Source of the DNA: a virus
IMG/VR virus record: IMGVR_UViG_3300046777_000447
Location: 1-29,016 of that record
DNA length: 29,016 bases
Direction: 5' to 3' (one strand)
Made by a program: the position numbers and the translations under genes. The notes under the pieces are model-generated. The model did not search any database. It was not told the origin of the DNA and was given only the letters and a program-made list of their open reading frames with translations. Positions 1 through 9,092 of this stretch are shown here, one piece after another (the first letter of the stretch is position 1; every line of letters begins with the position of its first letter).

Positions 1-3000
1 GCTTTAGCCTCTTTTAAATCATCTTTGTAATTTTCAATAATAGATTCTTGCTCTTCTTTAAAGTTTTCTATTTGATACTTTATTTCCTCTATCTTATCTA
101 TTTTTTCAAACTTATCTAAAGACTTATCTTTTTTAACCTCTTCAATTTCTTTCTTAACTTTTTCCTTTAACTCAGCCAATCCCTCCTTAGTGTTGCCTTG
201 CTCTATAGCTATCTCCTCTTCAATTTCTTGAATCTTGGATTCATAGTATTCAACATCTCCTTCAAGTTGAGCTATTTCTTTATCTATTTTTTCTACCTCT
301 TTAGGTTCTGTTTTAGGGGCTTCTTTAGATGGTTTAGTTTTAGCTCTTTCAAAAGCAAGAGCATTTCCTTTCTTTAAGGACTCTCTATTTTTTGCTTCTA
401 ATTCATTTATCTGAGAGATTTTTTCTTCTTCACTTAACGAATTATCTTTTTCTACTTCTTCGATTCTCTCTTCATATTTATAAGCATCATCATAATATTT
501 CTGAATTTGCTCGTCTATAGTAAGAACTTCTTCTTTCGATTCAACAGGCTTTACTTCTTCGACTCTTTCAAGAGTCTCATTAGTTCGTTGTACACCTCTA
601 TCTGTTGTTGTGTCGGCTTCTCCATACTTTTCTCTTAAATGTTTTTTAATTATTTTAACTTGTTCATCGGACAATACTTTCCCGGCCAAAGCATCTAATG
701 CCTTCATTGACTTGGGGTCATTTTTAAGGTTCATATAAACCTCGTACCCCTTTTCAGGAGTAAATTGAATATTGGCCGCCTCGTTTAGTTTTTTAAGTTT
801 TGCTTTTGATTTTTGGTATTTTTCAGGATTACTTTCCCTGTCCATTATATAGTCAATAACATCTTGAGGAGTTATCTCTGAACCAAATTGCTCAGACATT
901 TCTTGAACCCTAGCATCTAATGGAGTGGCATTTTTTTGCCCGTATTTTATATTAAATCCTTTAATGTCTTTCCTTACATTTCGGTCTCCGTATTGGTCAA
1001 AATCACTTGGCTTTATTCTTCCTAAGTTGTTGTGGATATACATGTACTTATCCATTTCCCCTTCCTCTCCTAGTCTAGTAGCCTCCATTTGAGCCTCCTG
1101 TGCCCGGTAAGCATCATACATTCCTTCAGTCTCTAACTCAGAGATAAGACTTTCGTCAATATCTCCTTGTCTAACTGCTTCATTGTAATCGTCAAGTTCT
1201 TGCTGAGTTATTTCGTCTGCTTTAGGTTCTGCTTTAGGATTCTCGTATTTAGGAGCACTTTCTTCAATCGCTTTTCCTTTTTTATTAAATTCCTCTACTG
1301 ATACAAACCTACTTGTTGGTCCTTTATTGCTGTCAAAAACGATATTATATTCTTTAGCTCCTGCAAAATTATTAACTTCTTTTATCCTTCCTTTAGCTCC
1401 ATTGAAAACCACTTCTGTCCCCGGTTTTAGCATGCCTTCAAAAGGACTTATTTCAGTTGCAAGTAATTTATCTACTGATGAAACGAGTTCAGGGTTAGTG
1501 TTATCTGCTTTAGCTTTTAAATATCTTTCATAAAAATCATCTATACTTTCCTTCTGTTCTTTTAACTTACTTAGCTCAACAGAAAGTGTCGGACTTGATT
1601 CAACTTTTCTTAATTGGTTTTTACTTGATAATGAATTAGTCTCCTCATTCATTTTCTCTCTTTCTTTAGTTTCTCTCTCTGCCTTAGTTAAAGGTTCTTT
1701 TACTGTTTTGAGAGTTCTTTGCTTAGCTTTTCTAACAGGTTTACCCGCTCGCTTAGGGGCAGCCGCTCTAGCTTCTTCTTCAATTCTGATAGCCTCGTCT
1801 GCGAGTTCGTGGGCTTGTTCGATTTGTTGCTCTGTTCCATTTTGTTCAAAGTTTTTAAGTCTTGTTTCGTAAACTATTTGGTCAGCTTGTTGACCTCTAA
1901 ATGTTCTTTTTTGTCCATCCTCAGTTTCTAAGCTAACTGTATAATTTCCGTCCTTATCTCTATTAAATGCTGATTCAGGTTCGCTATAATTGTTAACGTA
2001 TCTTTTTCCATTTACATTAACGCTATTGTCTTCGTTTAAAGATATATCAAGCTCCGCTTCTTTAGATACACCTAAGTCTTCCAATGTGGCATCTCCTGCC
2101 GAATCCAAGTCGGAGATTATATCAACAAAACCTTCAGGGGTATCTAATACCAATGTTTTGCCAATAGTGGTTAATTGTCCTTTTTGACCATCGTAAATAT
2201 ACACACCGGTTGGGTCTGTTAATGCGTCAGCTACTTTTATACTTGGGCTTATTTCTTCTTGTTCGGGAGTGATTTCAAGTTCTGTTTTGGGTGCTCCTGT
2301 CTCCATCGTTTCGCTAACTCCGGTTTCTGACTGAACAGGTATCTCTGTTGTGCTTTGCTTTTGAATGGCATCTTCTTTGGATTTATTTGTTACAAAATCA
2401 GTTAATTCGTTACTTAAAGACTCTAGCTCAGCTCTTTTTTGGTCTATTTTAACCTTAAGTTCTGCTCTGTCTGATGGGTTTTTTAAATTAGTAAAACCAT
2501 TAGATAAAGACTCTAGTTCTTTCTCTAAATCAATTATCTTGGTGTTTAACTCTCTTTTTCTTATTGCATACTCAGACATATCAAAATGGTCAGCTATAGC
2601 TGATATTTTTTTGGTGTAGATGTCTTTTGCTTCCTGAGATATGCTTTCATTATTGTTTATGTCTCTTATTAAAGAGTCTTTATTTTCTACAATATTCTTT
2701 ATATTGCGGTGGGCATCTAATTTATTTTGAATTTTTAAAGCCTCGTCTCCAAGTGTTTTCTTGACCTTTAAGTCAACTTCTTTTATTGCTGCTTCTTTTA
2801 ATTCAGTTCTAGCTGCTTCTAATTCTCTTATATCGGCTTCCGTTAGGGTTGGGTCGTATGCCAACTCTAAGTTATCTTTAGTCTCGTTTAATATTCTAGA
2901 AAATGAACTTAATGGATTATCTTTAATTACATTCTCGTAATAATGGTCTAATTCCTTATGCCCTTTGTATTGAGCGCCTACATGTAGTAAGCTAAATCCA

Positions 3001-4292
3001 ATACCCATTCCGGCCTCCATAGCTGCTTCTTCAGGGGTAATTAATCTTTGCTCCTCAATACCTGTTCTTAATGCTCTAGCTGTAGTAAATACCCCTGCAT
3101 TAGCAAGCGGCATAGCAAGCTCAGAGGCAATAGCATTGTTAACTCTAAGTTTTGTTATTTGTTTGGCTATAGTTGGAGATACTCTACCGGCAATCTCTCC
3201 TAAACCATGCATATAAATCCCTTCGCCAAATCCCTTCGCGGCTTCTTTTATGCCTTCAATATACATGTTTTCTCCTTCTTCTACATCTGCTTCAGCCATT
3301 CCTTTTACAGCACCTTTAGCTGTAAATATTTTAGTCATTGGAGCTACTGCTGCTCTTTCTAGGAATGCTGCTGCTTTTGGTGCATACTTGGCTATTACGG
3401 GAAGTGATTTTTCTGTGGCTTTTTTAGACATCGCTACTAGCTTTCCTTCTGCCGCAGCGGGGCTTCCAATATATGCTGCTGCAACTATATCAGGAATAAA
3501 GCCAATTATACCTCCAACCACATTGTTAAATACATTATCAGGAATACTTCCTTTTCTGTATTCTTCTACTGCGCTCATGCCTTTTCTTACATTGGAAGAT
3601 GCAGAGTTTAGTTTGCTTATGATTTGATTTTTTGCGTCTTGAGGAAGTGCAGAATTTATTACTTTCTTAGCAAGTTTTGCTACTTCCTGAGCTCCTTGTA
3701 CAGTCCCCGCAGTAGGTATTTGAGATATAAATGCTTTTTTTATATCATCATAAATTGTATCGTTTCCATCTTCTTCTCCTGAATCTATCAGCATGTTTTT
3801 TGCTGTATTTATCACATTATCAAGAGGTTCAAGTATGCTAGTAGTAGCATTACTAGCTTGAGCGTTAAGATAGTCGTATGTTTTTCTTACAGGAGATTCT
3901 TGACTTATACCTAATTTGCCCATTACATAATCAGGCACTAAGGTATTCGTGGCTAAAGCCTTCTTTACATTATAAGGCTTTTGTTTCTGAGTAGCCGAAG
4001 AACCATCTGCCGAAGGCGATGCCGTAGTTTCTTGAGGAGGTTTCTGAGTACCTGAGTCCGAAGAAGATTTTTTTTTTACAACCGGAGAAAATTTAAACTC
4101 AGGGAATTTAGAAAATACTTCTTCTTCAGTAGCATATTTACCGCTATTAGAAGTAGCGACAAAATCCCTCAAAGTCTGCATATCATATCCTTGTAATTCA
4201 GGGAATTTAGATAATAAAGTTTTTTCATCTGCGTATTTACCACTATTGGAAGTGGCTACAAAATCTTTAAGTGCTTGTTTTAAATCCGGCAT
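1..4292 (-). CDS. Giant internal virion (cargo/ejection) protein, N-terminal 1430 residues; runs off left edge
   Basis: Open from an ATG at 4290-4292 to the left edge without a stop; the C-terminus is missing. Residues 8-66 hold two copies of a motif (DFVATSNSGKYA, then a SKFPE ending) spaced 33 residues apart. About residues 210-400 are Ala/Gly-rich with hydrophobic stretches (such as GGIIGFIPDIVAAAYIG), which could interact with membranes. Long Glu/Lys-rich coiled-coil stretches follow. Near residues 945-1000 is an SH3/KOW-like segment (GTEVVFNGAKGRIKEV). Another segment read from about 2200 down to 1840 is beta-rich and ends in TFRGQQADQL, which reminds me of domains in phage polyvalent proteins. 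It follows the 608-residue gene by 10 bases. In crAss-like phages this position holds large proteins packed in the virion and ejected with DNA. That role is inferred by position; no catalytic domain is recognised in the visible part. Confidence 0.8.
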   Translation of the reverse strand, partial: MPDLKQALKDFVATSNSGKYADEKTLLSKFPELQGYDMQTLRDFVATSNSGKYATEEEVFSKFPEFKFSPVVKKKSSSDSGTQKPPQETTASPSADGSSATQKQKPYNVKKALATNTLVPDYVMGKLGISQESPVRKTYDYLNAQASNATTSILEPLDNVINTAKNMLIDSGEEDGNDTIYDDIKKAFISQIPTAGTVQGAQEVAKLAKKVINSALPQDAKNQIISKLNSASSNVRKGMSAVEEYRKGSIPDNVFNNVVGGIIGFIPDIVAAAYIGSPAAAEGKLVAMSKKATEKSLPVIAKYAPKAAAFLERAAVAPMTKIFTAKGAVKGMAEADVEEGENMYIEGIKEAAKGFGEGIYMHGLGEIAGRVSPTIAKQITKLRVNNAIASELAMPLANAGVFTTARALRTGIEEQRLITPEEAAMEAGMGIGFSLLHVGAQYKGHKELDHYYENVIKDNPLSSFSRILNETKDNLELAYDPTLTEADIRELEAARTELKEAAIKEVDLKVKKTLGDEALKIQNKLDAHRNIKNIVENKDSLIRDINNNESISQEAKDIYTKKISAIADHFDMSEYAIRKRELNTKIIDLEKELESLSNGFTNLKNPSDRAELKVKIDQKRAELESLSNELTDFVTNKSKEDAIQKQSTTEIPVQSETGVSETMETGAPKTELEITPEQEEISPSIKVADALTDPTGVYIYDGQKGQLTTIGKTLVLDTPEGFVDIISDLDSAGDATLEDLGVSKEAELDISLNEDNSVNVNGKRYVNNYSEPESAFNRDKDGNYTVSLETEDGQKRTFRGQQADQIVYETRLKNFEQNGTEQQIEQAHELADEAIRIEEEARAAAPKRAGKPVRKAKQRTLKTVKEPLTKAERETKEREKMNEETNSLSSKNQLRKVESSPTLSVELSKLKEQKESIDDFYERYLKAKADNTNPELVSSVDKLLATEISPFEGMLKPGTEVVFNGAKGRIKEVNNFAGAKEYNIVFDSNKGPTSRFVSVEEFNKKGKAIEESAPKYENPKAEPKADEITQQELDDYNEAVRQGDIDESLISELETEGMYDAYRAQEAQMEATRLGEEGEMDKYMYIHNNLGRIKPSDFDQYGDRNVRKDIKGFNIKYGQKNATPLDARVQEMSEQFGSEITPQDVIDYIMDRESNPEKYQKSKAKLKKLNEAANIQFTPEKGYEVYMNLKNDPKSMKALDALAGKVLSDEQVKIIKKHLREKYGEADTTTDRGVQRTNETLERVEEVKPVESKEEVLTIDEQIQKYYDDAYKYEERIEEVEKDNSLSEEEKISQINELEAKNRESLKKGNALAFERAKTKPSKEAPKTEPKEVEKIDKEIAQLEGDVEYYESKIQEIEEEIAIEQGNTKEGLAELKEKVKKEIEEVKKDKSLDKFEKIDKIEEIKYQIENFKEEQESIIENYKDDLKEAK
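4095..4271 (-). repeat. Tandem protein repeat, two copies of a 33-residue unit
   Basis: Two in-frame copies at residues 8-33 (4194-4271) and 41-66 (4095-4172) of the giant cargo protein. Twelve consecutive residues, DFVATSNSGKYA, are identical in both, followed by an acidic stretch and SKFPE. At least six of the twelve codons differ synonymously between copies, so this is an old duplication whose protein sequence is conserved rather than a recent DNA duplication. Confidence 0.85.
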
Positions 4293-4302
4293 AATTTATT
4301 TT

Positions 4303-6129
4303 TTATCTTGGTTTTCCTCCTTTTACTGTTGTTGTGGTTCCGGTTGATTTTTTTGAGTTTAGCGATTCTGTATTTATAGCGTTTGCTGACATATATTCAA
4401 TTAAAGAATTGTAAACATCATTATTAAGCTCGCCAAATTTAAACTCTCTGCTATCTATAAAAGTACCTTCCTCTTTGCCCGGAACTAATATTTTTATAAC
4501 ATCACTTCCCGGACTGCTTTCTTCTACCACTAAACCAAAGCCATCTGCATATTTAGACAGAAGTATTTTAGCTTTTTCTTCGCTCATATTTGTTACTTCA
4601 GGTTTTATATTCTCTTTTAAATATGCTGCATATCTTTGCTCTCCTGTCTGTGTAGAAGCCGCACCTTTAGAGGTATTATTGAATTTAGCGTCTTTTTTAT
4701 ATGACCCGTCTTTTGATAATGCCGAAGATACGTCTATTTGTCCCGCTAACAAAGGACCTGCTGATGCAATAAAGTCTCTTTGAGTTTTTGGTGTACCATC
4801 TGCATTTTTAAATTTAATAAAATCTTTTCTTCCATCAAAGTAAAGTAAATCAATCCCGTCAGGAGTTCTTGTGATTTCTTGGAAGATTTGTTCTCCCTTA
4901 GCGTTTTTAAGACCTTTAAAATATGTAGCAGCAGAATCAACTTGATTGTCGTTTCCATACCATAATTGCCCAATCATGTTTGTTGCTTCTTTAGCTTTCT
5001 CATCTGCTTTTTCTTGGTCTACCATCCATTGAGGCTTGTCATTTCTTTGCGTTTGACTAACTACATCAGTAGTTTCTTTATAGTCGTATTGAGACCTCAT
5101 TTGATTCCTAACAAAGCCCTCAAGCTCTTTTGTTTGAGCCTCAGACACTTTAAAACTATATTGACCTGTGTCGCTGTTGTATATTCTTAATATCTTACTA
5201 GAATCTCCCTTGGCTTCGTTTGGGTCATCTGTTACAGTATACGGCACATTATTAGCAGTTCTTTTTTTGCTATCAAAAAGCATACGGGCTTTATCTAAGT
5301 CTGTCCCCATCACTTCTTTTATAATATCATTTTCAGCATTCATGAAATTATAAATCTCTTGTTTTGTCGTGGGGTCTATATCTGTTCTTGATGTGATATC
5401 TTCTATAGTCTCTATTTTACCTTGTTTTGATAGAGTGCCTAGTTTTGATATTGTTTTCTTTTCCTCTCCTAAGCTACTTGTCCAAGCGTCAATTTTTGGT
5501 TTGTAATCATACCTATCTAGTCTGCCTAACAACAAGCCGTTTAAGGCATTTACGTTTGAAGTATTTCCCGGAGTATCATCTATTGTTTCTACTTCCTTTC
5601 CATCTACCGTTTCCTTCTTCTTTAAACCAACCATAAGAGTTCCGTTAGGAGCGATAATCCATCCCATCTTACCCCAATCTCCAAACTTCTCAGCCATAGC
5701 CGCATTAAGCATTTCTAAACCTGATGAATCTCCATTTTTAGCCCTGTCTGATATTTGCTTGAAGTTATCCTGATAAGCCTTAGCTGCATTGAAAGCCAAG
5801 TCCACATTATCGGATAGATTCTGACTGAACATCGTATAGTCTTTTACGTTGCTTCTCCCTTGTTTTAAAAGGTCGTATTGTATTCTTAATTGGTTTGATG
5901 CTTGGTCTGCTAATTTTAACGCAGCTATTCTAGCTGACTCGTGCTCTCCTAGCGGAGTGTTGGCTATCTTAGCGAACTCATCTCTAGTGGCTTTTGCAAT
6001 TGCTTCTTTTTTCTCTTCACGAACACGATTAGTTTCCGTGAGCATGTCAGACATGTTTCTACTTATGTCTGCCCAATTTACCTGTGAGTCAGCACTCCTT
6101 TCGGCATATCTATAATAAGTTTTTGCCAT
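4303..6129 (-). CDS. Internal virion / cargo-like structural protein, 608 residues
   Basis: ATG start at 6127-6129, TAA stop at 4303-4305. It lies 3 bases downstream of the 255-residue gene and 10 bases upstream of the giant cargo gene, so the three form one transcription unit. The N-terminal 140 residues (YYRYAERSADSQVNWADI onward) are charged and strongly helical, with the look of a coiled coil. The middle is mixed alpha/beta and the C-terminal tail is low-complexity Thr/Lys/Gly (about the last 15 residues). No signal peptide, membrane helix or catalytic motif is visible. Its position after the muzzle and before the giant protein matches the cargo block of crAss-like phages, so I infer a virion-packaged, probably ejected protein. 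The exact role is not known from sequence. Confidence 0.75.
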   Translation of the reverse strand: MAKTYYRYAERSADSQVNWADISRNMSDMLTETNRVREEKKEAIAKATRDEFAKIANTPLGEHESARIAALKLADQASNQLRIQYDLLKQGRSNVKDYTMFSQNLSDNVDLAFNAAKAYQDNFKQISDRAKNGDSSGLEMLNAAMAEKFGDWGKMGWIIAPNGTLMVGLKKKETVDGKEVETIDDTPGNTSNVNALNGLLLGRLDRYDYKPKIDAWTSSLGEEKKTISKLGTLSKQGKIETIEDITSRTDIDPTTKQEIYNFMNAENDIIKEVMGTDLDKARMLFDSKKRTANNVPYTVTDDPNEAKGDSSKILRIYNSDTGQYSFKVSEAQTKELEGFVRNQMRSQYDYKETTDVVSQTQRNDKPQWMVDQEKADEKAKEATNMIGQLWYGNDNQVDSAATYFKGLKNAKGEQIFQEITRTPDGIDLLYFDGRKDFIKFKNADGTPKTQRDFIASAGPLLAGQIDVSSALSKDGSYKKDAKFNNTSKGAASTQTGEQRYAAYLKENIKPEVTNMSEEKAKILLSKYADGFGLVVEESSPGSDVIKILVPGKEEGTFIDSREFKFGELNNDVYNSLIEYMSANAINTESLNSKKSTGTTTTVKGGKPR

Positions 6130-6132
6130 GTC

Positions 6133-6900
6133 TTATGTTTTTGGATACATTAATTTGTATAATTGGTTTAATTGAGATTTTGGTAAACCTGACATGTACG
6201 CCTCAAATTGATTTTGTGGCATTGCTCCTACTCCTGCTAAATTACCAAATCCTTTTTCCCCTTGAAATCCTTGAACTCTTGATTGAAAATCAGCCTGAGA
6301 CAGCTTTCCATCTTTGTTCAATTTATCGAAAGCTCTAGCTGAGCCTGTTTTCTCAAACAGAGGGACTTGAGCTAATCCTTGTTGAGCCAAAGATGTAACT
6401 CCTTCAAATCCTTGACTCATAGCGGCTGCTGAAGCCTCTTCAGCGTCTCTTGCAGCTAATTGGGCTCCTTCTGCTTCTCCCAAATCTAATTGAACGCCTA
6501 AGTCTCTTAATCGACTTTCTTCTGCAATTTGTTTGTTTTTAATATCGGTCAATTCTTTACCCATTTCTGTACGAATTCCTGCTTGTGCTTCATTTTGAGC
6601 CATCATTACCTGACCTGCTGTAGTAGCTGCCCCTCTTTCGCTTTCAACTCCTGCCTGAATAGCTTGGTTACCTGCGGACAGCATTGTCTCTCTTTGAAGT
6701 TCGTATGGCTCTTTTTGAATAGCCAACTCATCAGTATAGTTTACGCCTAATTTCTTTCTAGCTTCAGCTATTGCTTTTGCTGCATCTGCCTCAGCCTGTC
6801 TTTTAAGTTTTTCTTGTTTTGATGATTGAATAAACGAATTTACAGCACCTGCTGCTGTAATCGCCATTCCTCCTATTGCTATTGCTGTTGCTACTGCCAT
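6133..6900 (-). CDS. Putative internal virion protein with N-terminal hydrophobic helix, 255 residues
   Basis: ATG at 6898-6900, TAA at 6133-6135. Residues 2-24 (MAVATAIAIGGMAITAAGAV) form an uninterrupted hydrophobic small-residue helix without a signal-peptidase site. About residues 28-175 are an Ala/Glu/Gln-rich predicted coiled coil with many charged residues. The C-terminal part (about 180-255) is looser and contains KLNKDGKLSQAD, which resembles a dockerin/EF-hand calcium loop with the first aspartate replaced. Size, Ala-richness and hydrophobic N-terminus resemble small ejection proteins of podoviruses, and the gene sits directly ahead of the 608-residue and giant cargo genes. Role as an ejected, membrane-interacting cargo protein is inference; no homologue was checked. 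Confidence 0.7.
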   Translation of the reverse strand: MAVATAIAIGGMAITAAGAVNSFIQSSKQEKLKRQAEADAAKAIAEARKKLGVNYTDELAIQKEPYELQRETMLSAGNQAIQAGVESERGAATTAGQVMMAQNEAQAGIRTEMGKELTDIKNKQIAEESRLRDLGVQLDLGEAEGAQLAARDAEEASAAAMSQGFEGVTSLAQQGLAQVPLFEKTGSARAFDKLNKDGKLSQADFQSRVQGFQGEKGFGNLAGVGAMPQNQFEAYMSGLPKSQLNQLYKLMYPKT

Positions 6901-6901
6901 T

Positions 6902-7327
6902 TTATAGTAATTTTATCATTTCACTTGTGTATGCGTCTCCTTTGATATATCCGAGTTCTTCATACGTTTGAATTAAACTTTTGTTTTTAATCAAAGCATA
7001 AGCATACTTTCCTCCTGACTTTTTGCTTATATTGGTAAGAGTTGATATCAATAGTTTTAATGCTTTTTTTCTTTTAGATTCCCCTGCATCATCTTTACCT
7101 CTATATTCTTTATTTGATATAATCCAATCTACCCAAGCAACGCTTGAGTTTGTAACGTATATAAATCCTGCACAAATAGGGACATCTCCATCGTAAACTA
7201 TCATTCCTCCTGTTCCGTTCTCAGGCAAAAAATCTTTAGCGGGCGCAGTCCAATTCCATTGAGACCACCATCCTGTAAGGATTTCTTCATAATCATTTTC
7301 ATTAAGAGGTCTGATTTTTAATTCCAT
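6902..7327 (-). CDS. GNAT-like N-acetyltransferase, 141 residues
   Basis: ATG at 7325-7327, TAA at 6902-6904, one base before the 255-residue gene. The length and pattern fit a single GNAT domain: an N-terminal strand-helix (IRPLNENDYEEIL), central strands (GGMIVYDG, ICAGFIYVT), a cofactor-loop-like segment (EYRGKDDAGESKRKKALKLL) and a C-terminal helix with ELGYIKGD. The usual R/Q-x-x-G-x-G/A acetyl-CoA loop is altered (RGKDDAG), so activity is uncertain. It would transfer an acetyl group from acetyl-CoA to an unknown amine. It lies between tail and cargo genes, so it is expressed late. The target could be a virion protein or a host protein; nothing in the sequence decides this. Confidence 0.6.
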   Translation of the reverse strand: MELKIRPLNENDYEEILTGWWSQWNWTAPAKDFLPENGTGGMIVYDGDVPICAGFIYVTNSSVAWVDWIISNKEYRGKDDAGESKRKKALKLLISTLTNISKKSGGKYAYALIKNKSLIQTYEELGYIKGDAYTSEMIKLL

Positions 7328-7334
7328 GCAGTCA

Positions 7335-7342
7335 CAAAGATA
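7335..7342 (-). promoter_or_regulatory. Possible Bacteroidota -7 box (TATCTTTG)
   Basis: On the minus strand the short gap ahead of the acetyltransferase gene reads TATCTTTG, matching TAnnTTTG. No TTTG -33 element is seen at the expected spacing, and the box is only 7 bases from the ATG, which would leave almost no leader. Chance occurrence in AT-rich DNA is quite possible. Confidence 0.15.
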
Positions 7343-7348
7343 TTAAAT

Positions 7349-8170
7349 TTAAGGGAAACTTTTCATCACATTAGATTCTACTGCAAATAATTCAATTTTA
7401 CTATTGAAATTATTTTGAAGAGTAAATGTACAATAATGCCCTAAAACTCCATGCGACTCTGCTACTGAATTTTTAACGTAGAAGAAATAATTAACATTGC
7501 CCGGTATTGGTACAGTTAATGGAGTAACTGTGTTGTTGTTTACAATTATCCTATTTATACCTGCGGGATAGTCAACTATAATATTTACTACGACTCCCGC
7601 AAATTGAATATTTGCACCAAAATAAACATAGTCTCCAACACTTAGCATGCTGCCTATCGATACCAATGGATTTATGCTAAAGTTTATTTGAGCGGAAGTG
7701 GTTCCTGCTCCTGTAACGGTTAAGCTATTTCCTATTCCATTCACACTTCTTAAAGAAAGCTGACCCACAGATGTGTTTCTAACAAATGCATAGTAAGAGG
7801 CTTCTTTTTTCTCAAACCAATTTTGGTCTATAAATCCTGAAGATTGTATGTCCGTCTGTAAAGTAGCGCCCCAAGGAGCATCTCCTTCTAGGTTAATGGT
7901 TTTAAAGATTTTGTTTTCAAGTACTGCATTATTGAACACACTTGTAATTGAAGTAGGAGTAAATGCATTTGGAGAAGGATTTAGGTTATCCACTCGATTC
8001 CACCAAGGTTGATAGAATGTATTTCTAGCCGTATTTGTATTATGTCTATATATATTCCCACCTTTAAATGTGTAGAAATAATTATTCATTCCAATCATCC
8101 AATCAGGTTGATAAGAATAAAAAGACACCCAACCGGAAACTCCTTCGCTATATGATAAAGTGTAATTCAT
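7349..8170 (-). CDS. Tail-associated beta-rich structural protein, 273 residues
   Basis: ATG at 8168-8170, TAA at 7349-7351; 4 bases downstream of the 309-residue gene. The N-terminal segment (SEGVSGWVSFYSYQPDWM, then NNYFYTFKGGNIYRHN) is a pattern I associate with tail/stabilization proteins of crAss-like and other Bacteroidota phages, where it can also occur as part of a longer protein. The remainder is beta-rich with short loops and Asn/Ser/Thr-rich composition (around residues 125-230), and there is no cysteine cluster like that of its upstream neighbour. No enzymatic motif. I infer a structural component at the distal tail, possibly produced by splitting a longer muzzle-type protein. The exact role is unknown. 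Confidence 0.7.
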   Translation of the reverse strand: MNYTLSYSEGVSGWVSFYSYQPDWMIGMNNYFYTFKGGNIYRHNTNTARNTFYQPWWNRVDNLNPSPNAFTPTSITSVFNNAVLENKIFKTINLEGDAPWGATLQTDIQSSGFIDQNWFEKKEASYYAFVRNTSVGQLSLRSVNGIGNSLTVTGAGTTSAQINFSINPLVSIGSMLSVGDYVYFGANIQFAGVVVNIIVDYPAGINRIIVNNNTVTPLTVPIPGNVNYFFYVKNSVAESHGVLGHYCTFTLQNNFNSKIELFAVESNVMKSFP

Positions 8171-8174
8171 GATA

Positions 8175-9092
8175 CTAAACGCAATTTGTTATTCCTGTTA
8201 TCAATCCATTTGTTACTCTAATAACCTTATTCGGAGAAGCTACGTTGCTTGTTAAGTAATACCCCGTAGCTAAAGGAAATTGACCATTTGCATCTGTAAA
8301 CACATAATCATATAAACCAACATAAGAGTCTATAGCTAAATGAACTTTGGCAAAATAATATGTTTGATCCATAGCTGTAGAGCAAGGTATTGTTCCTGTT
8401 GCAAATATTGTAGATGCAGGAAATGAAGGAAGCAATGCGGGGCATTTAACCTTAGCAGTCCAACCTGTAGACGTACATCCTCCAAAAATTTGAAGATTAA
8501 TCAAGTTTGGAGACGCAGCTAATTTTGGTATAACCATAATACACATCTCAGGACCACCGGCAGTTAAAGATATATCTCCTGTTACAATTGTTGTTGAAGT
8601 AGTGTTTCCTGTAGCTACAAATCCGCCATCATATACATATTCATTTAAGACTACCGTTCCTCCTGACGGATACCATGAGCTACAAGTACCTGTTGCTGTT
8701 GGGTCTCCAACTACCGTGAAATTTCCGGGAGTTGCACTTTGGTGCAACCCATCAACATTAGAGCTTAGCTTATTATAAGTAGTCCCATTGTATGTAGCTC
8801 TAAATCCATCAGGTACAGATTGAACAACAAATTCAATAACAATAGCACCTATGTCATCTCCTAAATTAGAACTAATTGAGAAGAATCCTTGAGACCCCGG
8901 AGCGTTTATGCTTGTTCCGCATGGAGCGGAGCATAAGTCAGGAGTCGAAAAAGATAACAGAACACCGCTAGACTGCTGTCTAACAACGGTACCGTCTGCA
9001 TAGAATCCATTAGGAGCTATTAAAGATAGTGATGAATCTAAATATACTGCCGTAGCCAAAGATAGGCTAGCGGCATCTAAGTAATATGTTGC
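8175..9092 (-). repeat. Two copies of a GFY/R/G/Cys beta module in the 309-residue protein
   Basis: One copy lies at 8922-9092 (residues 5-61) and a degenerate copy at 8175-8312 (about the last 45 residues). Shared features are an aromatic Tyr-Tyr or Phe-Tyr after Gly, an Arg eight to fifteen residues later, an NG or SG turn, a hydrophobic pair and a terminal Cys. Related copies lie in the adjacent muzzle gene at about 9150-9300 and 9385-9540. Confidence 0.5.

Noticed and set aside
3250-3627. 125-residue open frame on the plus strand
   Set aside because: It lies wholly inside the continuous minus-strand giant cargo gene; its composition is that of the antisense of an Ala-rich helix region.
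4746-4973. 75-residue minus-strand frame inside the 608-residue gene
   Set aside because: A different frame of the same strand within a well-supported gene; Leu/Lys-rich product typical of frame-shifted AT-rich DNA.
8175-8177. TAG recoding (TAG read as Gln), as known for some crAss-like phages
   Set aside because: TAG ends the 309-residue and LRR genes at natural C-termini; read-through would give short unrelated tails, and TGA also acts as stop in TerL and the 187-residue gene.
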